A DNA stretch of 64,000 nt from Herpetosiphon geysericola. Lineage in GTDB: Bacteria; Chloroflexota; Chloroflexia; Chloroflexales; Herpetosiphonaceae. This document shows, piece by piece, positions 51,912-59,495 of the stretch. The notes below the pieces were generated by a model that saw only the letters and a list, made by a program, of their open reading frames with translations, was not told where the DNA came from and searched no databases. How positions within the stretch are numbered: the first letter of the stretch is position 1; the number at the start of each line of letters is the position of its first letter. The stretch is taken from assembly GCF_001306135.1 (NCBI RefSeq), contig NZ_LGKP01000022.1:124001-188000 (forward strand), given 5' to 3'. Both the position numbers and the translations under genes were made by a program.

Positions 51912-52391
51912 ATGATACCATCATCGCTTAACCCACCCCAAGTTTTCCAAAAATCCACTCCGCGCAATGTCAAGGAAGTGCCGTTTGTTGAGCTAGCCGA
52001 TGGTCGGTTGCAAGGCGTTATCTCCAGCGGCTCGGATATTCAGCGGGTCTATGTGGCCTATTTCGAGGCGCGCAGCCTCAACTTCTACTGTAGCACCAAC
52101 AATAATCGCCCGTGTGGTGGCTTGCGGGGCAGCCCATGCAACCATCTGATCAATTTGCTTGAAGAAGGCATTAAGCAATTTGGCATTCCAGCTATTTTGA
52201 AATATCTGCAATCTGCCCACGACCCAACCACCATCACCACAATTGGCGATTTTTTGAAGCTTGCTGGCCATATAACCCACCAAGCGCATGGCGCAATTTT
52301 CAGCCGCTTTCTTGGCTCGCTCCAGTTGCTTGAACTTCCGCTCAGCGCATTGCCATTGCCAGAGATGGATTGGTTTGCAGGGGGCGCGTGA
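51912..52391 (+). CDS. Small zinc-finger (SWIM-like) protein of the MoxR cluster
   Basis: 159 residues. N-terminal strands (EVPFVELADGRLQGVISSGS, then VYVAYFEARSLNFYCSTNNN) lead to a Cys/His cluster, YCSTNNNRPC then GGLRGSPCNHLINLL, whose C-x-H end is like a SWIM finger. The rest is helical. I take it as the zinc-binding first gene of the five-gene cluster; its partner (DNA or protein) is unknown. ATG 51912 follows a strong AAGGAGG by four bases. The stop overlaps the next start by one base (TGATG). Confidence 0.7.
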   Translation: MIPSSLNPPQVFQKSTPRNVKEVPFVELADGRLQGVISSGSDIQRVYVAYFEARSLNFYCSTNNNRPCGGLRGSPCNHLINLLEEGIKQFGIPAILKYLQSAHDPTTITTIGDFLKLAGHITHQAHGAIFSRFLGSLQLLELPLSALPLPEMDWFAGGA

Positions 52392-53728
52392 TGCTTGCAG
52401 CTGAATTTCATGCTAGCAATGAACTAATTCAAGCAATCGATCAGCTGTTGCTGGCGGGCTTTACCAATCTCAATCATAGCCATCAAACGACATTACAACG
52501 GCTGGCCCAAGTCTATCGTGCCACGCCGCTCGAAGCAGCAATGCTCAGCGCCGTGACCGATTTGAGCGATGGCGTGTTGCAACCAGCCGCTTTTAAGCTG
52601 CTGGCCGTTGCGCGGGCGGCGATCCAAAGCGCGCAATACGATCAACTTTCGCAGCAACTGAGGGCGCAACTTGGCCGCCCAACGAGTAATCAGCCGCTGC
52701 CTACCATCGCTGCGCTTGAATCGACCCCGCCCTTGTTGAGCAGCGTGCAGCATTGGCTGACTGATTTGGCAGTAGTGGGTTTTGCGCGGCTTGAGCCTGC
52801 AATGATCAACGCTTTTAGCCCAACCCTTACCCAACTCCAAGCCAACCCAGACTATCTGCGTACCGCCGCACTTTTGGCGGGCTGGATGCACGAACTTGTG
52901 CTTCAGCCAGAGCAATTGCCGCTCTTTCGCTGGGCCGATTTGTGGACGCGGGCAATGCTTTCAACCCTCAGCATCAGCGCAACTCCTGCAACCCAAGCTA
53001 TCAGTGGCACGCTGTATCCTTTGGGCTTTGAATGGCGCCACCATTCCACCCTGGTCAGTTGGGTCTTGTACGCAGTGCTGGAGGCTGAAGCAACGCCGCG
53101 CATGGTCACCATCACCCAATCGGCCTATAAAGTTGCGGCCATTCAGGACGATCAACTGTGGTTGCTCTTTCCCGAGGCTAGCGTGTTGTTCGAAAGCCTG
53201 AGCACTGGCAAGGCTTTGGTTTTGCATAATCAGCAACTGCTGGCTGCTGGCCATTTACTGTGGAATGCGGCGGCGGCTCAGTTGGGCGATAAATATGATT
53301 TGCTTGCGGTTGCCGAGCGCCATTTTGGCCTGAATGCCAAGCAACCACTTGACCAAGCCCAACTTGCGCCCGAACAACGCCACCCAGTGCATTTGGCTGA
53401 GCCGATTGTGCTGAGCGACTATCAACTAGATCAAAGCGCCGAAGATGCCAGTTTGAGCGTTGGTGAACAGCGCTTCAAGCTTGATCTGGGCGCAATCAGC
53501 GGTACTGAAATCGATGTTGACGTGCTCGCATCGGCCCAACGCTTGTTTGGTTTGCTGCGCTTCGACGCTGGCGAATGGTTTATACGGCCATTGGCAACCA
53601 GCCTCAAAAAAGGCAAGCCATTGTTTATTGGGCTTGAAAACGGCAAAGTTTTCAAGAAAGCACCCAAAAATAACGCAGTTGGGATTCTCAAAGAACGCGC
53701 CAGCCGTTTGCTCAGGGAGAAATCATGA
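52391..53728 (+). CDS. Unrecognised protein of the MoxR cluster
   Basis: 445 residues with no motif I can name. The first 250 residues are helical (LIQAIDQLLLAGFTNLNHS, LRTAALLAGWMHELVLQPEQ, RWADLWTRAMLSTLSIS); residues about 250-440 look strand-rich (MVTITQSAYKVAAIQDDQLW, QRFKLDLGAISGTEIDVDVL, GKPLFIGLENGKVF). No signal peptide or membrane segment. It is coupled to both neighbours (one-base overlap before, ATGA overlap after), which means it is a fixed part of the system, perhaps an adaptor between the VWA protein and the others. ATG 52391 is chosen because of the TGATG junction. Confidence 0.7.
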   Translation: MLAAEFHASNELIQAIDQLLLAGFTNLNHSHQTTLQRLAQVYRATPLEAAMLSAVTDLSDGVLQPAAFKLLAVARAAIQSAQYDQLSQQLRAQLGRPTSNQPLPTIAALESTPPLLSSVQHWLTDLAVVGFARLEPAMINAFSPTLTQLQANPDYLRTAALLAGWMHELVLQPEQLPLFRWADLWTRAMLSTLSISATPATQAISGTLYPLGFEWRHHSTLVSWVLYAVLEAEATPRMVTITQSAYKVAAIQDDQLWLLFPEASVLFESLSTGKALVLHNQQLLAAGHLLWNAAAAQLGDKYDLLAVAERHFGLNAKQPLDQAQLAPEQRHPVHLAEPIVLSDYQLDQSAEDASLSVGEQRFKLDLGAISGTEIDVDVLASAQRLFGLLRFDAGEWFIRPLATSLKKGKPLFIGLENGKVFKKAPKNNAVGILKERASRLLREKS

Positions 53729-55107
53729 ACCAATCCGAGCTATTAAATCGGCGCCAAGTGCTCTATTGGCGCATGCTCAGCACCATGTTTGGCTACGACC
53801 AACAAGCTGAAAATCTTGAGGCCATGAGCCAGCAGATTGCCAGCGATTTGGAGTTGCCCGAGTCGATTTTGCACCCAACGCTTTCGCTGGATCAGTTGTT
53901 TCAACGCTATCCTGAGCTTGAGCCAGAGTTTAATCTGACTGAGCTTGACGATCGCCACGATGAAACAACCTTGCGCCGCTCGTTGATTATTTCGAAGTTA
54001 ATGCTGAATGTCTTTGGGCCGCAAACCCAAAAGCGCTTGATCAGCGCTGCTGAGTTTGCCCAATGGCTCAAAGATGTAGGCCATCTTGAGCGCTGTTTGG
54101 GCCTTCAGCCTGGAGCCTTGCGCCAAAGCCAGCCTGGTCAAGGCCAAGCTAGCCAACCTGGTGGTCTCCAAGGCGGCCAAGGCATTGGCTCAGGCTTCAA
54201 TTTTTCCGAAGAAGATTTGCGCCACGTTATCCAAGGCTTGGAAAAAGATTTGATCAAGCGCATGGCTTTGCGTGAAGTGCTGCAAGATAATCGGCTTGCC
54301 GCCCAAATTACACCATCAATGGCGGTCGTTGAGCAATTGCTGCGCGATAAAAGCCATCTTTCGGGAAATGCCTTGAATAATGCCAAACGTCTGATCAAGC
54401 AATATGTCGATGAATTGGCCGACGTGTTGCGTTTGCAAGTGATGCAGGCTGTTTCGGCCAAAATCGATCGTTCGGTGCCACCCAAGCGGGTGTTTCGCAA
54501 CCTCGATTTGAAACGCACAATTTGGCGCAATCTGACCAATTGGAATCCCAAAGAAGGCCGCTTGTATGTTGATCGGCTGTATTATCGCCAAACCGCCAAA
54601 AAACGCACGCCAATGCGCATGATCGTCGTCGTCGATCAATCTGGCTCAATGGTCGATGCGATGGTGCAATGTACAATTTTGGCCTCGATTTTTGCTGGCT
54701 TGCCGCATGTCGATATGCATTTGATTGCCTTCGACACGCGCATGCTTGACCTCACGCCGTGGGTGCACGACCCATTTGAGGTTTTGCTGCGCACTCAGCT
54801 TGGCGGCGGCACAAGCATCAACGAAGCCTTGCAATTTGCCAGCGAGAAAATTCTAGAGCCACGCAAAACCGCAGTGGTCTTGATTACCGATTTTTATGAA
54901 GGCGGCTCGCAGCAAGTGCTGCTGGATTCGATCAAAGCTATGATCGAATCGGGCGTGCATTTTATTCCGGTCGGCGCGGTCACTAGTTCTGGCTATTTCA
55001 GCGTCAACGATTGGTTCCGCACCAAGCTCAAAGAGATGGGTCGACCAATTTTTGCTGGCAGCCCCAAAAAGCTGATCGAACAAATTAAGCATTTTATTAC
55101 GCTTTAG
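53725..55107 (+). CDS. VWA-domain (CoxE-like) protein of the MoxR cluster
   Basis: 460 residues. The C-terminal VWA domain has a complete MIDAS: VVVDQSGSMVDAM (D-x-S-x-S, about 303-315), GGGTSINEAL (Thr) and LITDFYEGG (Asp). The N-terminal 280 residues are mostly helical with a Gly/Gln-rich linker (QPGQGQASQPGGLQGGQGIG, about 132-151). VWA proteins of this type pair with MoxR ATPases, which load or remodel them in a metal-dependent way. It is coupled to the previous gene by ATGA and lies 15 bases before the ATPase gene. Confidence 0.9.
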   Translation: MNQSELLNRRQVLYWRMLSTMFGYDQQAENLEAMSQQIASDLELPESILHPTLSLDQLFQRYPELEPEFNLTELDDRHDETTLRRSLIISKLMLNVFGPQTQKRLISAAEFAQWLKDVGHLERCLGLQPGALRQSQPGQGQASQPGGLQGGQGIGSGFNFSEEDLRHVIQGLEKDLIKRMALREVLQDNRLAAQITPSMAVVEQLLRDKSHLSGNALNNAKRLIKQYVDELADVLRLQVMQAVSAKIDRSVPPKRVFRNLDLKRTIWRNLTNWNPKEGRLYVDRLYYRQTAKKRTPMRMIVVVDQSGSMVDAMVQCTILASIFAGLPHVDMHLIAFDTRMLDLTPWVHDPFEVLLRTQLGGGTSINEALQFASEKILEPRKTAVVLITDFYEGGSQQVLLDSIKAMIESGVHFIPVGAVTSSGYFSVNDWFRTKLKEMGRPIFAGSPKKLIEQIKHFITL

Positions 55108-55122
55108 TAAGGAGTTTTGCTC

Positions 55123-56241
55123 ATGTCAGATACATTATTGCGCTTGCCCGCCGAACTCAAATATGCCGACGAATTGCGCTATTTGGCCGAACGCGACACT
55201 GGCCAACGCCCTGCGCGCTGGTTGCTTTCGCCGCAAATGGTGCGCACCTTCGTATTGGGCAGCACGCCCGGCCAAAAGCTTGATCGCGAGATTGCCCAAA
55301 AATGGTATGGCGACCCCAGCATTGCCGAACGGGCAATTGTCACGCTGGCTTCAGATCGCGGCTTGCTCTTGATTGGCGACCCTGGCACTGGTAAAAGCTG
55401 GTTGGCCGAATTGCTGGCGGCGGCAGTTAGCGGCAATTCAACCTACGTGGTGCAAGGCACGGCGGGCACGACTGAAGATCAAATTAAATATTCGTGGAAT
55501 ATTGCTATGGTGATTGCCGCTGGCCAATCGCGTGAGTCGATGATTGCTTCGCCAATTATGACCAGCATGCAGCTTGGGGCGATGGGTCGCTTTGAAGAAT
55601 TGACCCGCTGTACCAGCGACGTGCAAGATGCACTAATTTCGATTTTGAGCGAAAAATACATTTCGATTCCTGAGTTGCGCGAGCAAAACGTGGTCTTTGC
55701 CCAACAAGGTTTTAACATTATTGCTACCGCCAACAGTCGTGATCGCGGGGTCAACGACCTTTCATCGGCGCTCAAGCGGCGTTTCAATTTTGTGCATATT
55801 CCAGTTGTTACCAACAAAAAGCAAGAGCGCGAAATTATTCTGTTCCGCACCGCCGAAGTTTTGGAGCGCCAACAAGTGCGCGTCGACGTGCCACCAACTT
55901 TAATCGATGTGCTGCTGCAAACCTTCGCCGATTTGCGCGAAGCCAGCGCCAGTGCTAGCTCCGACGATGCCAAGCTTGAATCGGCGCTCTCGACCGCTGA
56001 ACAAATTGGCGTGCTCGAAGATGCGGTGCTCTATTCAACCTACTTTGGCGAGCAACGCCTAACGCCTGAAATTCTTGGGCGTTCGTTGGTTGGCACGCTG
56101 ATTCGTCGCCGCCCAGAAGATATTTCGGTGATGAACAAATTCTGGCATAGCGTGGTGGCCAAGCACAGCGAAAAACATCAAGGCGAATGGCGCGATTTCA
56201 TGGCTGGCGGTCAGGATGCAATGAAGGTCATCGAGGGGTAA
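55123..56241 (+). CDS. MoxR-type AAA+ ATPase
   Basis: 372 residues from ATG 55123 (AAGGAG eight bases upstream). Walker A LLIGDPGTGKSWLAELLAAA (about 80-99), Walker B-like region QLGAMGRFEELTRCTSDVQD with the E of RFEEL, sensor FNIIATANSRDRGVNDLSSA, and arginine finger ALKRRFNFVHIP. This is the motor of the VWA/MoxR pair and should act as a hexamer in the cytoplasm. Four bases separate it from the last gene. The insert between Walker A and B (GTAGTTEDQIKYSWNIAM) is as in the MoxR family. Confidence 0.92.
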   Translation: MSDTLLRLPAELKYADELRYLAERDTGQRPARWLLSPQMVRTFVLGSTPGQKLDREIAQKWYGDPSIAERAIVTLASDRGLLLIGDPGTGKSWLAELLAAAVSGNSTYVVQGTAGTTEDQIKYSWNIAMVIAAGQSRESMIASPIMTSMQLGAMGRFEELTRCTSDVQDALISILSEKYISIPELREQNVVFAQQGFNIIATANSRDRGVNDLSSALKRRFNFVHIPVVTNKKQEREIILFRTAEVLERQQVRVDVPPTLIDVLLQTFADLREASASASSDDAKLESALSTAEQIGVLEDAVLYSTYFGEQRLTPEILGRSLVGTLIRRRPEDISVMNKFWHSVVAKHSEKHQGEWRDFMAGGQDAMKVIEG

Positions 56242-56245
56242 CCCA

Positions 56246-58924
56246 ATGCTTGATTCACTTACCCAGCAATTAAATGCTACGGCGGCGGCCTTTACCGAGG
56301 ATGCAGCCGCCTTGCAACGCTTGCTTCAGCGCATGGCTCACGATGTTGAGCGCGCCGAACACGAAGCGCTTGATCTCTTTCCGGTGGCGCATCACTCGCC
56401 TGCTTCGGCCTTGCAACTGGTGCGCCGTTTGCACCAAAAGCAGCCCAAAGTCATTTATATCGAGCTTTGCGAAGATATGCTTGATTTAGTTGGTCATTTG
56501 CGCGATTGTAAATTGCCAGTCGCGTTTCAGGCTTTTGCTGCCGAAAGCGAGTTGGTGCCAGCAGAGGCGCTGCCAATTAGCGTGATTGCGCCCTTGACTG
56601 AATCCTCAGCAGAATATCAAGCGATTGCCTATGCCTTGACCCATCCCGAAACGCAGTTGGTGTTTGTTGATCGTCCGGTTGATTATGTGTTTCAATGGCA
56701 ACCAGTGCCGATTATCAACGAAGCTGAATCTGACGAAGACGACGAGGCCGCCCAGCTTCATGGCAAATCAATTGGCGTGACGATTGGCACGCTTGAGCCA
56801 ACCTTCGACGACTTTTTGCATTATTTGCTGCAAAATTCCAACTCGCGCCATTTTACTGAATGGTGGGAGCAATACGTTGAACGGGCGATTTTGCACGCTG
56901 ATTATTCAACCTATCGCCAAGTGATGACCTTGGTTGGCAGCCTAATTCACCAACTTGGCCGCAAACCGCAGGATGTGATCAACGATCGTTTGCGTGAACG
57001 CTATATGTGGACGCGGATCAAACAACATTTGGCTGAGCATGCAATTGATCCTGCCGATGCCTTATACATTTGCGGCGCGGCCCACTTGGCCAGCGATGTC
57101 GCCGAATTTGGCACCAATACTGCTGAGCAATGGGCCGACATGCCCGCCAAAAGCGCTACTCAATGGCTGTTTGGCCTAATTCCATCAAGCTTTGTGGCGA
57201 TTGAGCAACAATTCAATCATCCAGCAGGCACGATTGCTTTGGCCGAAGCGACATGGCGTAAAAGCCTCAAAGCTGGCCAAGTTAAGGCATTTCAGCTGAG
57301 CAAAGATCAAAAAGCTGCCAAGCCAAGTCGGGCCAAAGCGCCAGTTAGCGCAACCCAACCCCACAATCCGCAGGCTTTGGCCAACTTTTTGCAACAGCCG
57401 CCCGACGTTGCCGAAGCCGACCACGAGCAATTGCTCGACTGGTGTGCTCGCATTGTGGCCTTGGCGCGCGAAAATGGCTATTTGGCCAGCACCGCCGATT
57501 CGATTGCAATTTACGAAACGGCCTATCTGTTGGCCAATATTCGCAATCGCTATCAGCCTTCGCCCTACGATTTTCAAGATGCGGCGATTACCTGCTTGGA
57601 AAAAGATCGCACGCCGCGCAAACGCAATATCAGCCAATTGTGCCGCGTGTTGTTGGGCGGCGATCGGGTTGGCACAGTTGGTTATGAATCGCTGCCGCCA
57701 TTGGCCAAAAATATCTATGACCGCTTGGCTCCGTTGAATGTCAACCTGTACGCCAAAACCAACCAACGGGCCTTAATGGATTTTAGCCAAAGCCCCGATT
57801 TGCTCGATAGCTCAGAGTTATTGTGGCGCTTGAATTATTTGTTGGGCGATTATGTGGTTCAACCAATTATTGGTGAGCGCAAACTTGGCAGCAAGCCAGT
57901 CCAAGAATCGTGGGAGATTCGCATTGGCAAATATCAACGCGATGTGATTCAACTTGGCTACGAGGGCATTACCTTGGAGCAAGTGCTTGAACAGCGGATG
58001 CGCCAACGGGCCTTTGGCGATGATGCGACCGCCGCCAAAGCATTACACACCGCCGAAGCCAGCTTGATGTATTTGCGTAGCCCGCGCTTTACCGAAGAAT
58101 TGGGCTTTCACAGCCGCGCCTTGCTCATCCAAGAAACTGGGGTGCAAGATGCGCCGGATATTTTCGACCGCGCGCGCCATTTAGTCCAATATTATCGCAC
58201 CACGCCGCAGGGCTTGGCGGTTTGGCTCGAATCGTTTGTGGCAACTGGCTACAGCCATTATGCCTCGTTGCTGCCGCAGGCAATTGCCGATCGTGGCACA
58301 ACCCCAGAAGTGGTTGCTGGCATGTTGGGCTTTATCTTCTCGCTCGAAAGTTTGGCCTTGTCGGTTGGCTGCCAGCGTAGCGAATTGATCATTAGCGTTG
58401 AGCTGGCTGGCAAGGGCGAGGTTGTTCCCGATAAACTTGGTTTGTTGTGGGTGGCCGAGTGGCTGCTCAATCGGCGCACAATTCAATCAATGCGCGAATT
58501 TTTTGCGCATCTCACCGAAGATTCGCTGAGCTTGCAAGGGTTGCCAGCCTACTTGAACGGCTTTATTTTGGCCTTGAAGTTTGCTCCACGAATTGCCTTG
58601 TTTGTGGTTGAATTGTTGAGCCATATCTTCCGCGTCGTGCCCGATTCGGTGCTAATTCCATGGTTGCCTGGCTTTATTCTGCAACTGCGCCGCAACGCAA
58701 CAATTTTGGAGCCATTGATCAAAGAAGCAGCCTTGGTCTTCCCATCAAATGTGGCTGGGCTGGGCAACTGGCAACCAAACTGGATGCAAGATCAACAACG
58801 TTTGCCAGAAGGTGAAGTGACAATAAGCGCCGAGCTAAGCCCTGATGATCAATTAGTTCATGAGTTATTACTCGCTCATCCTGCTGGTATGCAAGCGCTG
58901 GCCGTGTTGCTCAAGCTTGGGTAG
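56246..58924 (+). CDS. Large DUF5682-type protein of the MoxR cluster
   Basis: 892 residues. The N-terminal 320 residues have DLFPVAHHSPASALQLVRRL and KVIYIELCEDMLDLVGHLRD, and later LYICGAAHLASDVAEF. The spaced H-H-S-P, I-E-L and G-A-A-H motifs recall the EreA/ChaN/TraB-like fold, in which His and Glu form the active site; that link is an inference. A Lys/Ala linker (SKDQKAAKPSRAKAPVS) leads to a long helical C-terminus (about 400-890) with no known motif. GAGGGG precedes the ATG. It is the last gene of the five-gene cluster and probably its effector or substrate. A repeat-filled gap follows. Confidence 0.78.
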   Translation: MLDSLTQQLNATAAAFTEDAAALQRLLQRMAHDVERAEHEALDLFPVAHHSPASALQLVRRLHQKQPKVIYIELCEDMLDLVGHLRDCKLPVAFQAFAAESELVPAEALPISVIAPLTESSAEYQAIAYALTHPETQLVFVDRPVDYVFQWQPVPIINEAESDEDDEAAQLHGKSIGVTIGTLEPTFDDFLHYLLQNSNSRHFTEWWEQYVERAILHADYSTYRQVMTLVGSLIHQLGRKPQDVINDRLRERYMWTRIKQHLAEHAIDPADALYICGAAHLASDVAEFGTNTAEQWADMPAKSATQWLFGLIPSSFVAIEQQFNHPAGTIALAEATWRKSLKAGQVKAFQLSKDQKAAKPSRAKAPVSATQPHNPQALANFLQQPPDVAEADHEQLLDWCARIVALARENGYLASTADSIAIYETAYLLANIRNRYQPSPYDFQDAAITCLEKDRTPRKRNISQLCRVLLGGDRVGTVGYESLPPLAKNIYDRLAPLNVNLYAKTNQRALMDFSQSPDLLDSSELLWRLNYLLGDYVVQPIIGERKLGSKPVQESWEIRIGKYQRDVIQLGYEGITLEQVLEQRMRQRAFGDDATAAKALHTAEASLMYLRSPRFTEELGFHSRALLIQETGVQDAPDIFDRARHLVQYYRTTPQGLAVWLESFVATGYSHYASLLPQAIADRGTTPEVVAGMLGFIFSLESLALSVGCQRSELIISVELAGKGEVVPDKLGLLWVAEWLLNRRTIQSMREFFAHLTEDSLSLQGLPAYLNGFILALKFAPRIALFVVELLSHIFRVVPDSVLIPWLPGFILQLRRNATILEPLIKEAALVFPSNVAGLGNWQPNWMQDQQRLPEGEVTISAELSPDDQLVHELLLAHPAGMQALAVLLKLG

Positions 58925-59495
58925 CGATGAGGGGTCGGGATTCAGGGGCGAGGGGTCAGCGTGAAGGATCGGAGGTGAGGAGCACAAAACCACGAAGAAC
59001 GCGAAGTTCGCAAAGGGGGATTTCGAAGAAACATAACAATCCCCAAAACGAATATGAGAGGGTGCTGGGGGATGAAAACCCCCGGCGTTTCCCTCCGGCG
59101 GAGGGACGGAAGGGTGGCGAAACGATGATGGGGACTGGTTGTTGGGGATCGGGGATTGGGAGCCGAGGAACCGCGAAGGACGCGAAGCACACGAAGGGGG
59201 GATTTCGAAGAAACATAACAATCCCCAAAACGAATATGAGGGGGTGCTGGGGGATGAAAACCCTCGGCGTTTCCCTCCGGCGGAGGGACGGAAGGGTGGC
59301 GAACTGTGGTAGGAATCGGCTACTGGAGATCAGATCGCGGTGCGAGATTTAACGCAGAGGCGCAGAGAGTAATGGTTAGAGGCTCTAGGCAATTGGAAAT
59401 ATTGTGGTATCCCAATAACTTCGATAGCCAAAAGCCCCTCCTTTGGGCGCTATAATAGCTGCATTCGTTGGTTTTAATAGTTAGGAGTTGCGACG
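58925..59495. repeat. Repeat-rich gap with a 105-bp direct duplication
   Basis: No gene; the small ORFs are repeat translations. A unit of about 110 bases at 59012-59121 recurs at 59194-59303, 182 bases on, with only a few changes. The unit contains GATTTCGAAGAAACATAACA, a GGGGGATGAAAACCCCC-type hairpin and a TCCCTCCGGCGGAGGGA palindrome. Each copy is preceded by an inverted (reverse-strand) copy of the CTTCGCGNT word family. GGGGATCGGGGATTGGGAGC words (about 59143-59163) and TTAACGCAGAGGCGCAGAGA (59349-59368) are also present. Confidence 0.88.
59451..59456 (+). promoter_or_regulatory. -10 element upstream of the acyl-CoA dehydrogenase gene
   Basis: Perfect TATAAT 40 bases before ATG 59496. 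No good -35 at 16-18 bases. Confidence 0.4.

Noticed and set aside
58927-59352. ORFs in the gap after the MoxR cluster
   Set aside because: They cross the duplicated repeat and have no family pattern or ribosome site.
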